64,000 nucleotides of DNA from NCBI RefSeq assembly GCF_964204645.1, contig NC_134030.1:18545110-18609109 (forward strand). The letters are read 5' to 3'. A program made the translations under genes and the position numbers. The notes beneath the pieces are model-generated. The model was not told the DNA's origin, made no database searches, and saw only the letters and a program-made list of their open reading frames with translations. This DNA comes from Tubulanus polymorphus. Lineage: Eukaryota > Nemertea > Palaeonemertea > Tubulaniformes > Tubulanidae. Shown here piece after piece: positions 33,186 through 45,200 of the stretch. Numbering within the stretch: the first letter of the stretch is position 1; every line of letters begins with the position of its first letter.

Positions 33186-33667
33186 CCCAGGGGCAAAGTA
33201 AATTGAAAATGAATTGAGTTAGCCCGCGGGTTAAAGGTAATACCAGTCTGTGAAACCGGCCCCAGAACTTAAGATTTAATCGCACTAATAAGATCTAAAA
33301 TGACTTCAAACAATAAGATTGACCAGTTGTCGACTGATGTCCGATCTATTATCGACCAGTGTCTGATACAAACTTTCTGCCAAGTAACAGCCATTACCAC
33401 AGAACAGAATCGTCATCGGTCATCATTCGATATTTCGATGTGCTGGAATATTTGTCACAGTAAATTGATCGTTTTGATGCGGCTGCGAGGGATGCGAGAG
33501 ATGCGAGGGATGACCACCGTCTCCAGCCGAGACAAATTCCATCAACATAAATATTAATCAGAAACCGGTCGGGTCAAACTTCATCATCAAACGGACTGAT
33601 CTTAGGAAGATAACAGCGAATATATATGCTAGTCTAAAAAACTATCCCTGTATCAAAGATCGAATCA

Positions 33668-33975
33668 AAAACCAGCCCCTGCAGGGTTTGGGTTAAAACA
33701 GGTCTATAAAACCAGCCGCTGCAGGGTTAAGGTTAAAACTGGTCTATAAAACCAGCCCCTGCAGGGTTTAGGTTAAAACTGGTCTATAAAACCAGCCGCT
33801 GCAGGGTTAAGGTTAAAACTGGTCTATAAAACCAGCCCCTGCAGAGTTTAGGTTAAAACTGGCCTAAAAAACCAGCCCCTGCAGGGTTTAGGTTAAAACT
33901 GGTCTATAAAACCAGCCCCTGCAGGGTTTAGGTTAAAACTGGTCTCTAAAACCAACCCCTATAGCGTTCAAGTAA
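33668..33975 (+). repeat. 39-bp minisatellite, about 8 copies
   Basis: Unit: AAACCAGCCCCTGCAGGGTT followed by TAGGTTAAAACTGGTCTAT. It carries a CCCTGCAGGG palindrome and AACCAGC/GCTGGTT-like words. The consecutive copies alternate CCCCTG and CCGCTG. Confidence 0.92.
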
Positions 33976-34481
33976 AACCAGTCTGTAAAACCAACCCTAA
34001 AACATGTAAACCTGAAATCTAAAAACCCATCTACAAAACCAGGCCAAAAGTTACAACTAAAACTGGTTACCAATGAATCGAGCCTCTGCAGGTTAAATGA
34101 AATGAAAACATGTCCATAAAACCAGAGAATCAAACGTTAAGAATTCAAAGAAATCTAAAGACTATTGATAATCAATGATGGTCGCGTCATTTCCGAGGAT
34201 ATTTTTTTGATTTACGGATCGCGGTAAGTAATTCGATAAACAAAAGTTACACCTTTCGCTTCCTATTGATTTTCTTCATTACGGAATACCGCGCGGCGAT
34301 CTACGACCTAACAATGGTTGTCGTAGCGACCCGGGTTGCCGAGGATTTTTTACGTCGCGGAATTTTATCGACGCCGAGGAATTCGCCGAGATTACTAAAT
34401 AACGCGGGTTATTGGATGTCCCGAACGAATAGGAATTCAAATTTGTTTTTATTGCTACGTAATTTTCTTACAGCGCGGCGC

Positions 34482-34985
34482 TTAACCCTTTCGGTGCGTG
34501 TACCCCTACGATACGGTGTATAATCCCCCCGAACTATATTGCGCTTACCCCCTAGTGCGGCGTATGCACAGAATTATCAATAAGTAACAATTATTGAAAG
34601 ATATCAGCAACTGTCAACCCTTTCAGTGTGTATACCCCACAATGCGGTGTATTATCCACCCTTACTTTATTGTGCCTACCCCGTAGTACGGTGTATACAC
34701 GGAAAAATCTATAAGTCAGAACTATTGAGAGATATCATCAGCACCTGTCAACCCTTTCAGTGTATACCCCACAATGCAGTGTATTATCCACCAACACTTT
34801 TTCATGGCTACCCCATAGTGCGATGTATACATTGAATTGGCAATTCATAAAGATTATTGGAAGATATCAGCACCTGTCAAACATTGTAAATATTTGTAAC
34901 TAACAATACGCCGCACTGTGATGAAGACACAGCATCGTGGTATTCCCATCATACACCGTACTACGATGAAATTTTCCACCAAAAA
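34482..34985 (+). mobile_element. divergent piggyBac-type MITE cluster (three left ends)
   Basis: TTAACCCTTTCGGTGCGTGT at 34482, then CAACCCTTTCAGTGTGTATA near 34615 and CAACCCTTTCAGTGTATACC near 34750, each followed by ACAATGCGGTGTATTATCCA or similar. It looks like a variant subfamily whose left part duplicated in tandem about every 133 bp. The last copy reaches the TTTGTAACTAACAATACGCC part. Confidence 0.7.
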
Positions 34986-35344
34986 AAGCAAATTTTAAGG
35001 TATGAAACTTCTTTTGTTTCCAGAGGTTGAAATATCAATTAAGCCGGAACTGAAGAATCTATCGTCATGGAAATATACTAAATATATCCCTGCACCCTGA
35101 GTAAGAAATTACTGGAACCAGTTCAGCCGTCTACTGCGAACAAGCCGGTATATCAATTTCGAAAAAAAAATCTAAGAACTAACCTTTAGAAAACGAACTT
35201 TTCAAAGTAGCTTACGAAAGAGCTAACGAAGTGAATAAAACGAGCTCCTTCTTAAACGGACCTTCGAAAGAACCTTTAAAAATAACGACTTTGACCTCGA
35301 AAATGAGCCTAAAGATCAATACCTACAAAAAGACCTACGTAAAA

Positions 35345-35605
35345 TGAAAACTCGGACATGTTTTAATTGGTCTCTACCGATTCCGAAATTCTCTTGTCGC
35401 GTTTGTTTCGACCAGAATACGCTCGACCTATTCGACAATAGCATAATCACTAAACCAGGCAAGAGTGGCCGAAAGAGATTTTTTCAGGTTTTGATCGGTC
35501 CCTACGGATTCAGGAATTCTCTTCTGTCGCGTTCGGTTCGACCAGAATACACTCTACGTATTGCGCAATAGCGTAATCAGTAAATCTGATAGAATTGGCC
35601 CCCGC
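35345..35605 (+). repeat. two-copy tandem duplication, about 130-140 bp
   Basis: The first copy has TTTAATTGGTCTCTACCGAT and CGACCAGAATACGCTCGACC. The second has TTTTGATCGGTCCCTACGGA and CGACCAGAATACACTCTACG, with GCATAATCACTAAACC against GCGTAATCAGTAAATC at the ends. Confidence 0.75.
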
Positions 35606-35659
35606 CCCGGTAGAGGGTTTGTAATCCAGGGAATTATTACCATGTTTCTTCACCCGGCT

Positions 35660-35921
35660 GAATAGTTCATACCCTATAGTGCTGGAGACAATTTGAAATT
35701 TTTGAAAAATTCTGCCCTAGTGTGTTTACAGTGCATCTACACCGCAGCGCGGTGTATCGTTAGTTACTAATATTTCACTATGTTTGACAGGTGCTGCCAT
35801 CTTTCAAGAGAGATAATTATTAAATACTAATTAAATCAATACACTGCAGTGCGGTGTACTAGCAAAAATCCATCACTGGTTTATACACCGCATTGCGGTG
35901 TAGACTCACTGAAAGGGTTAA
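35660..35921 (+). mobile_element. piggyBac-type MITE, copy 13 (5' end missing)
   Basis: Starts within the element at CATACCCTATAGTGCTGGAG and ends GTAGACTCACTGAAAGGG before TTAA. Confidence 0.85.
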
Positions 35922-35924
35922 ATC

Positions 35925-37150
35925 GGAATACGTTCAATCAACCGCGAATATTGAATGACAACAACTTCAAAAGGAACCTCAAGAAAGAAACCTTACACTG
36001 TGGACGACGCACGTAATTACGTAAACCATCTCGGCGAATTCGTTTTTTCTTAATTCAGCGACTCGCGAATCGGTGAAAGTAAATGAATCGTGCCGCTCGA
36101 TTCTTCTACGAATCGTGACGGTGTCGTCTTCGCACGTTTCGATTCCCAGCGCGCGCGCGTTCAAACAAAAGAACGGGCCCCATATTCGATTCACAACCGC
36201 GTCGTTACCACGACGATAATGACAACAATATAACTCATCACCGACGACGACGGCGGCGATATCGCCACGACGACGGGCGGACGATAATCAAAATCAAATA
36301 AACGAGGAATGCGATTAGTCGTAACGCGCGATCTCCCCGGCGATCGCTCGGTGATTGCTGCGGGACCGAGAGTGATCACGAGCTAAACAATTCATTACCG
36401 ATTAAAGACCAGACTGATTGATACTACAAGCGCACTGGGTCTCTGAACGCGAGTCCGCGCAACGAGGAGGTTACGGAAAAAGAGATACAAACAAAACTAT
36501 AAATCAATCTTCTATCATCAGAATTCGATTTCTACGATCTCGTCGACATTTCATCTGATTTGATCAGGGTCACCACAACCCTCAGGGGCGCATCCAACAA
36601 GTGTGCAGGGATGCGAAACGCTCCTAAAAATGTCCAAGTTGCCCAGAAACTTTTCAGGAAAATACCAAAAAACTCTTAATTCATAAACTTCTCCGTATTT
36701 CCACGAGTTAACATTTTCTGACGAGCTTTTTTTTCAGATTAAATTTTGATTATATGATATAGCTTTCGGGATCCACCCCTACCTAAATCAGACCCTAGAT
36801 CCACCCCCCACTACCAAATTCCCTGTTTCCTGGTACTTAAGTACTTTTAAAGACCAAAAGTTGGCAGCCTTCATACATCTCTCACTAAGGTGTCACCAAA
36901 TCGATCTTCATATAAGCGCTTTCTTATGTAGACCCACGCGGAAAAAACGATGACAGCCGTTTGTTCCAATGACATGGAATCTCGACGGCCGGCGCACTAG
37001 CCAGCCGATACCATTTATTCTATAACGGTGATGCAGTCTAGTGAAGGGTGATTTGTGATTTATTCTAATAATCAGTGATTGTGTGTCTAGACCAGTCGCC
37101 CGCCTGTTAGCTGTAACACTCGCAGAGATATGTCATTGTCACTGCGTATA
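35925..37150. other. intronic sequence, nothing recognised
   Basis: A CpG-rich patch with CGACGACGACGGCGGCGATA lies at about 36240-36300, and a small (TA)n begins at 37160. No exon in phase was seen. Confidence 0.4.
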
Positions 37151-37429
37151 ACATACTTGCTAAACTTATATATATATATATATTGTATGTATATATATCA
37201 TGTTTTGTAAGTTACATCTCTCGGGGGATGGGGGAGGGGAGAAGGGGGGAGCAAATGGGGAGTTAGTCGCGATAAACACTAAAAGCCTCTAAAATACGAT
37301 TAAAGGCCTTGATTTCATTAGTTTGAATTGATGAATCCCGCCGGGCCTTGATGAGATGAGCAAAAATAAATTACCGACGAAAATTGAATTGCGCACGCAA
37401 CGCTTAGAGCGCCATCTACACGACCCAGT

Positions 37430-37860
37430 TCAGTGGTTGCGCTATAAAATCATATACTCAGTTCTGAACCCGAATCCCCAGTTCGTGATCCAGTTCCACG
37501 GTTTAAGACGAATTTTCGACAATTCTGGACCCAGTTCCAGAGCGTATAACTCATTTCCACAGTTATGAACCCAGATCCACAGTTCTGGATCTATTTCCAC
37601 AGTCTAGGACTGGGATCGACAATTCTGGACCTAGTTCCACAGTGCATGACGCGGTTCCCGAATCGTGGACTCAGTTCCACGGTTGCGGACCCAGTTTAAG
37701 AATTTATAACCTAGTTCCACAGTTCTTGACCCCTGTTGTGACAGTTCTGAACCAAGTTCCACAGTTCTGGACCCGGTTTGACAGTTCTAAAACTAGTTCC
37801 ATAGTTCTGAAACCAGTTTCACAGTTCTAGATCCAGTTCCCTACTTCAGAACAAAACTCC
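37430..37860 (-). repeat. degenerate minisatellite with ACCCAGTTCCACAGTTCTGG unit
   Basis: About 14 units of roughly 30 bp contain GACCCAGTTCCACAGTTCTG. This is the reverse complement of the AACTGTGGAACTGGGTC core of the 39-bp arrays. Confidence 0.8.
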
Positions 37861-38254
37861 GCAGTAACAAATTTATTATTTGCCTCAAGAATTCAAGTCT
37901 TTCGACTAGAATCTTGACTACTTCTTTGAGATTCATTCTCAAACTATAGCAGTTCTTGGTACAGTAGTTAGTTAGTTAGTAATGCATACCAGTTGTCTGC
38001 GGCTGCCAATTTGAGTTGAATTCATGATTAATGGGTTCAAACTAAACTTCAAGAACAACTTTCCCCTACCACAACATACACATACAACATTAACGAGCAG
38101 TTCATTCTACAGTTAAGGTCGAACTCTATGTCTAGGTGTTCTATGTAGGTAGCAGTAATTAGACCGTCCCTGCAAGCTGTAAGCAACTACCAGTCGGCCG
38201 GCAAACTTTGTTCAGCTAAAAATGGCCCACTGTTAGAGATTTCAAGACCATCTT

Positions 38255-38665
38255 CCCCAGGGGTCGGTTCCATAGTCACTTAAACCTTAAGACTGGTCTT
38301 AAGTTGTTAGATTGGCTATAGAACTAAGTTTGTCTTAGACCGGTCTTAAGTCTATGCCATGACTATGCAACCCGCCCTAGGGGCCATTTGCACAGTCGTG
38401 ACGTAAGTCCAAAAGTGGTCTTAAATCTTAAGACTGGTCTTAAGTTGTTAGATTGGCTATAGAACTAAAGTTTGTCTTAGACCGGTCTTAAGTCTAAGCC
38501 ATGACTATGCAACCCGCCCTAGGGGCCATTTGCACAGTCGTGACGTAAGTCCAAAAGTGGTCTTAAATCTTAAGACTGGTCTTAAGTTGTTAGATTGGCT
38601 ATAGAACTAAAGTTTGTCTTAGACCGGTCTTAAGTCTAAGCCCTGTCTATGGAACCGGCCCCAGA
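38255..38665. repeat. 142-bp tandem duplication of a CTTAAGACTGGTCTTAAG palindrome
   Basis: TTAAGACTGGTCTTAAGTTG with TTAGATTGGCTATAGAACTA, then TTAGACCGGTCTTAAGTCTA, repeats three times. The GGGGCCATTTGCACAGTCGT words are exactly 142 bp apart. Confidence 0.88.
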
Positions 38666-38906
38666 CCTGCTAGTATATTCAAACAGTGAGAACGTTTAAA
38701 CCAACAAGCCCATTTGTTACTCGAATCTAATCAATAGTGAATGAGAGAAATTACTACATTTAAACTGTTACAATTCATTCGTTTTTCATTGAATCCCGTA
38801 TTGATAAAGAAACGCGTGGCCGATAAGCATCATCCGAATTCCTTGAGTTTTCCGAGTTTTCAGTTAAAGAAACGATAACCACACTCAAACGTGGTGAACG
38901 GATAAT

Positions 38907-39082
38907 AAGATAAAAATCCACTACCTACAGATTAAAAGAATTGAAAAACAAGAATTTTCTCACACCTGACGATGATCTCTAGGGTGAGATCGAAACGTCG
39001 TGTATTCTATATATTTTAGATTGAATAAATAAATACTTGCTTTTAAATTCTTTTAATCTGTGGATAGTGGGTTTTAGTCTTA
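38907..39082. mobile_element. MITE related to 12326-12934, with a single internal unit
   Basis: Inverted arms AAGATAAAAATCCACTACCT with ACAGATTAAAAG and CTTTTAATCTGTGGATAGTG with GGTTTTAGTCTTA enclose one ACCTGACGATGATCTCTAGG GTGAGATCG unit. The flanking CCACACTCAAACGTGGTGAA is also shared with the other copy, so the true element may start near 38878. Confidence 0.85.
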
Positions 39083-39179
39083 TTTCAGTTAAACTTTTCC
39101 CTGAATTTCTCGAGACTTTTCTGATTCCTCGGGTTTTCCAGATTTTCCGGGTCAACGGCCTTAAAACGACCTATGTGTC

Positions 39180-39245
39180 TGCCGTCCCACACCGGCCAGT
39201 TGGACGCGGGCCAAATTGTCCCCGCGCGATCGCGACTAGAATTAA
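39180..39245. mobile_element. partial CCGCGATCACACGAG element
   Basis: GGACGCGGGCCAAATTGTCC with CCGCGCGATCGCGACTAGAA matches the right end of 56995-57277. Confidence 0.5.
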
Positions 39246-39599
39246 TTTCCACCTGTGCTCGCCCGCGACATTTTTAACGACATTTCTCTCGAGACTCTTC
39301 AAAAACCTTCTTCGAAAAACGTCGTTTTTTAATAACACGAGCAACAGGCTGATTGTCTGATTTGAAGTGCGTTCGACCGCCCCCTCGACAAACACTCCAC
39401 AATGCCGATCCTTTTCGATAAAAATCGTAACTATTGTGCGTCTTATTTAATGTTTACTCGTGTTCAATTTGCGGTTCTTTCTCCGAGAGCGCGGAATCGA
39501 ATTCATTCAAACATTCGTTCGTTTGTTCGTGATTTTTATCAACTCGCTTTTATATTTCTGTAATCGACGTCTGGTGGAATCGAGTGAAGTTTGATTGAA

Positions 39600-40490
39600 C
39601 CCGCACAACTGTGGAACTAGATCCAGAGTCAAATTAAACCCCACAACTGTGGAACTGTTTCCAGAGACAAATCAAATCCACTCAACTGTGGAACTATTTC
39701 CAGAGACAAATTTAACCCACACAACTGTGGAACTGTTTCCAGAGTCAAATTAAATCCACTCAACTGTGGAACTATTTCCAGAGACAAATCAAATCCACTC
39801 AACTGTGGAACTATTTCCAGAGACAAATTAAATCCACTCAACTGTGGAACTATTTCCAGAGACAAATTTAACCCACACAACTGTGGAACTGTTTCCAGAG
39901 TCAAATTAAATCCTCTCAACTGTGGAACTATTTCTAGAGACAAATTTAACCCACACAACTGTGGAACTGTTTCCAGAGTCAAATTAAACCCACAACACAA
40001 CTGTGGAACTGTTTCCAGAGTCAAAGTAAACCCACAACACAACTGTGGAACTGTTTCCAGAGACAAATTAAATCCGCTCAACTGTGGAACTGTTTCCAGA
40101 GTCAAATTAAACCCACACAACTGTGGAACTGGATCCAGAGTCAAATTAAACCCACACAACTGTGGAACTGGGTTCAGAGTCAGATTAAATCCACACAACT
40201 GTAGAACTGGGTTCAGAGTCAGATTAAATACACACAACTGTGGAACTGAGTTCAGAGTCAAATTAAACCCATACAATTGTGGAACTGTTTCCAGAGTCAA
40301 ATTAAACCCACACAACTGTAGAACTATTTCCAGAGTAAAATTAAACCCACACAACTGTGGAACTGGGTTCAGAGTCAGATTAAATCCACACAACTGTCGA
40401 ACTGGGTTCAGAGTCAAATCAAACCCACACAATTGTGAAACTGGGTCCAGAGTCAAATAAAACACAAACAACTGTGGAAATGGATCTAAC
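39600..40490 (+). repeat. 39-bp minisatellite, about 22 copies (array C)
   Basis: Units of CACAACTGTGGAACTGTTTC or CTGGGTTC with CAGAGTCAAATTAAACCCA. Sub-blocks with TTTCCAGAGACAAATCAAAT are clustered on the left, GGGTTCAGAGTC forms on the right. A long minus-strand frame of 289 codons is a by-product of the unit length. Confidence 0.93.
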
Positions 40491-40719
40491 TTGTGCACCA
40501 GTGGTTTGTATGGTCAATGCCCGATCGCTGTAAGCTATGTACATTGCATAAGCGCATAAAGGCTCAGACCAAACCTGACAAGATTTCTACCTCGAGTAGA
40601 AAAAAAAGGAAAATGTTTACAGGCTTACAACTTCCTGAACAAGCTTTTCCAATCTGCGAGAAGAAAAGAGAGAGAGTAAACAAGAATGTCGTTAAAAATA
40701 ATATCACTAATTAGCTCGT

Positions 40720-41650
40720 TAAGATGAACTAGGATTGACAGCCAGGTAGCCTATAAGTAGGCCTATGCCGAATAGGCCTAGATGAATTTCACCAAACTAA
40801 ATTTTAGAGAAATATTTTGAAAATCATAATTCTTTTTGATAATTCTCAGAAGTTCACTCACCATGTATTCGAAATTTCTTAATCTAAATTCAACATTTTC
40901 TATTAGATTCTCCAACAAATTGTCTACCAGATGAATTTCAAGTTCTTGACAAAACCGAAATTTTCCAATTTTTTAATAGAAATTACACCATTCAATTTTG
41001 AATCAAAGTCTTTAGAAAACTTCTAAAACTTCTAAAAACTTCTTCTTAGAAATCTTATACTTATCGTTCAAAATTTTTCAATCGAGATTGCTGTTCAAAA
41101 TATCCGATCGAACTTTGCAGTCTAATTTTTAGATTCAATATCTCCAAATCGAAACTTAAATCCAAATTTTCACCAAATTTCTACGAAAATTTGTCGATTA
41201 AACCTTTCTAACAAATTTTCGAGGTAAAACTTAAAATCTGATTACGATTGCAACGCGTGCTACAATAAACGACCTTCATATTTCTAGCCCTAGGTTTTGT
41301 TCGTTGTTATTCTATTTCGGCGCGTCGTCCTTCACGAGAGCTCGGTATTTTTGAAAGCTTGTTAACAAGCTGAACGCGGCTGCTGGCTGCTCGCGCTGGC
41401 TGCTCTCTCGAGCCGAGGAAAGGTGGGGGGGAAAATGACTGGAAAAACAAGCGGCGTCGTTGAATAGACGTTCAAACAGCTAGATATCTATACTTTACAA
41501 GATGCCTGCGGCTAAAAATACTGAATTACTGAATACAGCATCAAACTGTTGTATATTATTGAATGAAATGAGCTGAGATGTTTTTACCCTCAGTTACAAC
41601 CTACATTTGTCTGACATATGCATCATCATCGTACAGATCTTTTCATATCC
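40720..41650. other. intronic sequence, nothing recognised
   Basis: The part from 40850 to 41230 is rich in AAATTTT and TTCTAGAA-like words, otherwise unstructured. Confidence 0.45.
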
Positions 41651-41664
41651 TTTCTCCGCCTCTC

Positions 41665-42190
41665 GCCTCCTCTCATCCTCCCTATAACCTCCCCTATAAC
41701 TCTCATTTCTCACCCTCCCTATAACCTCCCCTATAACTCTCATTTCTCACCCTCCCTATAACCTCCCCTATAACTCTCATTTCTCACCCTCCCTATAACC
41801 TCCCCTATAACTCTCATTTCTCACCCTCCCTATAACCTCCCCTATAACTCTCATTTCTCACCCTCCCTATAACCTCCCCTATAACTCTCATTTCTCACCC
41901 TCCCTATAACCTCCCCTATAACTCTCATTTCTCACCCTCCCTATAACCTCCCCTATAACTCTCATTTCTCACCCTCCCTATAACCTCCCCTATAACTCTC
42001 ATTTCTCACCCTCCCTATAACCTCCCCTATAACTCTCATTTCCCATCCTCCCTATAACCTCCCCTATAACTCTCATTTCCCATCCTCCCTATAACCTCCC
42101 CTATAACTCTCATTTCCCATCCTCCCTAGAACCTCCCCTATAACTCTCATTTCCCATCCTCCCTACAACCTCCCCTATAACTCTTTCTTT
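41665..42190 (-). repeat. 37-bp pyrimidine-rich minisatellite, about 14 copies
   Basis: Unit: ATAACTCTCATTTCTCACCC with TCCCTATAACCTCCCCT. The first ten copies are nearly identical; the last four change CTCACC to CCCATC. Confidence 0.93.
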
Positions 42191-42580
42191 TCCCTGTCTT
42201 CTCCCTCTCTGCCTCTTATCTACCTCCCTCACCTCCATCTACTTTCTCCTCATTCACTTCCTCACCTCCTTAATCTCCTGTCATCACACTCCGTTCTCTT
42301 CTCATTCCTCTGACTCTCATTTCTCTCCTCGCTCACTCTTTCTTTCACCTCATCTCCTCTCTCCCATTTCTCATTCTTTCTTTCATACGTCTTTTCTTAA
42401 CATCCACCCACCCACCACTCCCTCTCCCTCTCCCTCTCCCTCCCCTCTCCCTCTCCTGGCTTGCCCTCTCCCTCACTCCCTCTGTCTCCCTTCCTCTCTC
42501 TCCCACTCCTGCCTTGCCCTCTCCTTCATCTCCCTCTCCCTCTCCCTTTCTCCATCTCCCTCTCTTTCTCTCAAATATTC
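42191..42580 (-). repeat. polypyrimidine (CT-rich) tract
   Basis: About 390 bp nearly free of G, with CCCTCTCCCTCTCCCTC runs. It extends the pyrimidine strand bias of the neighbouring minisatellite to more than 900 bp in total. Confidence 0.85.
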
Positions 42581-43256
42581 ATTGAAAATACATATTCTTC
42601 AAACCATCAAAATAAATGATATTGCCCGCACTGAGAAATGAACGTAAGTCGGAGCAGATTTATGACCCCTCACGTTTTGCTAAGATAACAATATTGCGTA
42701 ATCATCGTGTTCAACAATTTTAGTTGCTCAGATAAATTATCCAAATTCTCCAAATTTTCTTGGGGAGGCCAGCAAAAAGCCCTCACGCTGACAGCGCGCG
42801 CACTCCATGGTCCTTAATCTATAGGCCAACATGTAACTTAACTTGTAGGCCTATTTGACTATGCCTAGAAAGATTTGAACCACCTTCTAGCTCAGCCCCC
42901 GTTACATCAGCGCGCAGAGCAACGTTGCTCCTATAGACCGATATCCGCCTGTTCTCAACACAAACGTACGCGGGGCTTCGATATGTGAAACATATGGTTT
43001 CAACTGTGAAAAAACAGTTGCTCGAAACATTTCCGAAAGGCGAAAAAAAAACACCACGTATATAGATACAGGTGTTCTAAACATATATATATATAAACCT
43101 CCTCACTAAATCTGCTCTTTTTACCGGCGCTAAAATGGTCGAAAGTAAATTTCTTGAGTCGATAAACGTTTAGTTAAAAATAATTCCTAGACCGGGTCTT
43201 ATTTCGATTAGGCTTGGAACACACGGATTTCAGCTACAGTCAACCGAACGCAAAAC

Positions 43257-43385
43257 CATAGCCACGATCACGCGCGCTTTTTTCACCCGGAACAACTGTT
43301 CATACGGGGGCCAAATGGACCCGTGCCCGTTGGACCAGGCCCCCGAGCAAAATTTTACCACGGGACGAATGATTGTGTTTGAAAG
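43257..43385. mobile_element. partial CCGCGATCACACGAG element
   Basis: CATAGCCACGATCACGCGCG with CCCGGAACAACTG and ACGGGACGAATGATTGTGTT matches the left half of 19439-20000. Confidence 0.65.
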
Positions 43386-43498
43386 TTTAAATTTCGGTTA
43401 AAACCCAACAGTAGAATCCGGCAACTACAGAAACAGATTCAGTTCCCATAGTTCTCAGGATTAAGTTTGACCGTGGACTAGACTGAGTCCATGGTTTG

Positions 43499-43502
<4 letters not shown>

Positions 43503-43582
<80 letters not shown>
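43503..43582. repeat. (TA)n microsatellite, about 80 bp
   Basis: Uninterrupted TA dinucleotides. Confidence 0.97.
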
Positions 43583-43586
<4 letters not shown>

Positions 43587-44479
43587 CGTCGAAATCAGGC
43601 AATTACCGAAAGCTTCGATTGCGGCTATAATCTGATGTAATATCGAGCTGATGATCTGGTAACAGTATCTCAACCGGTAACAAGTTTCATCAGTAATCAA
43701 TGATCCATTTAGGTAAATAGAGCAGTTATGAATATATCGGCGTGAGTGTTCTGATGTAACGGCACAGAAACCGGAATGAATTAATTATTTATACAGAGCT
43801 TCGAGTAGCTCAACAACATAACACATAATAGACACATTCAATTCTTCCATAATTATCCACTTATGTCCGCACCACGTTAGGGAACTTACAAAAAAACTTT
43901 AATCCTACAAAAAGATTTAATCCTATAGTCACTTTTACTGTACCCCTGGCATGATAACAACATCGAACACAATCTCATCTTCAACGAACCCTAATCGATA
44001 AAAAAAAAATCTCTTCTAGAAATCTGTTTTTTACATAAAACAAGAAACAATGAAAAACTCGAACTTGGCCTTCACAAATTTACCCTTCGATATGAAACAA
44101 ACGCACAAACTCGTCGTAGCGAATTTAAGCAAATGAAAAATGACAATTGTCAATGAATTTTACGTGGCTCTGACCTGTCAGCCGCCCGTCGGGTGTGTTC
44201 TAAATATTTAGCCTGGAAACCCAAATTCCCGTATTCGGCCTGTTGAACTGGATCGAGCCTTCACGGTGATCAATCATTCGCGAGTCGACAATTAACATCG
44301 TTTCGCTTTTAAAACAGATAATCCTCGCTCGCCGGGGACGCCTTCACTTCAAACAACGGCGCGAACAGACGTCGGCTTAATTTGACTCCGGAGTCAAAAC
44401 GAGCGCAATCGTGAATATCTAACCGAAATGGCTGACACTCCCAGAAATGGCTGACACTCCCAAATTCAATTCGTTATTT

Positions 44480-44870
44480 TGCCATGAAGATAAAACTTTT
44501 CAAACAATTGATAATTTACTGATCTTAATTGGTAAAAAAATAAGAGGTTCAAAGCATTTAAACGAGGACTAAAATGTAATCGGTTAAGGTGACCTATTCT
44601 AAAGAAATGACGCGCAATAGTAAGTGCCCTTTGTCCAGCTAGAATTGTAATACAACAGACATGAACTGTGGAACTGGTTCCAAAACTCATTTCTACCAAT
44701 TAAAATGCAATTTTGTCAGTTGCATTACGATTCTAGCTGGCCAAAGAACTATTGTGCGCAATTTCTTTAGAATAAGTCACCTTAACCAATTACATTTTAG
44801 TCTTTTAGATGCTTTTAAACCTGTAATTAACATACTTTTTACCATAGCTTCATGTTTAACTTTAGTTTTA
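44480..44870. repeat. large imperfect inverted repeat
   Basis: TTTAAACGAGGACTAAAATG with TAATCGGTTAAGGTGACCTA on the left is mirrored by TCACCTTAACCAATTACATT with TTAGTC on the right. The arms of about 150 bp surround CATGAACTGTGGAACTGG. Both arms, read outward to inward, encode TILAGQR and HLNRLHFS/HLNQLHFS-type peptides, so it may be two facing copies of a retrotransposon tail. Confidence 0.65.
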
Positions 44871-44924
44871 TCGTTTTCTAATTCATGCATCTTATTTTGT
44901 ATAGGTCGGTAAGGCAAACTTTGG

Positions 44925-45150
44925 CAGACCAGTGAAATCAGTCGTGGCAGACTAGTGGAACCAGCTCTGACAGACATGCGAAACCAGCCCCAGTGAAATC
45001 AGCCCTGACAGTCTAGTGGAACCAGCCCTGACAGGCTAGTGGAACCAGCTCTGACAGACCTGCGAAACCAGCCCCAGTGAAATCAGCTCTGACAGACCTG
45101 CAGAACCAGCCCCAGTGAAATCAGCCGTGCCAGGCCAATAAAACCAGTCA
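44925..45150 (+). repeat. degenerate minisatellite (GAAATCAGCCCTGACAGACT)
   Basis: About seven units of 30-35 bp: AGTGGAACCAGCTCTGACAG, ACCTGCGAAACCAGCCCCAG and TGAAATCAGC in varying order. It ends about 50 bp from the donor of exon c. Confidence 0.8.
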
Positions 45151-45200
45151 AGCTGGAAGTATATTCTATACACTGCAGAGACATTAGAATGCACACATAC

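Noticed and set aside
39629-40498. A 289-codon minus-strand frame with VPQLCGFNLTLE repeats
   Set aside because: Same reason: 39-bp array C. No start context, splice sites or domain beyond the repeat.
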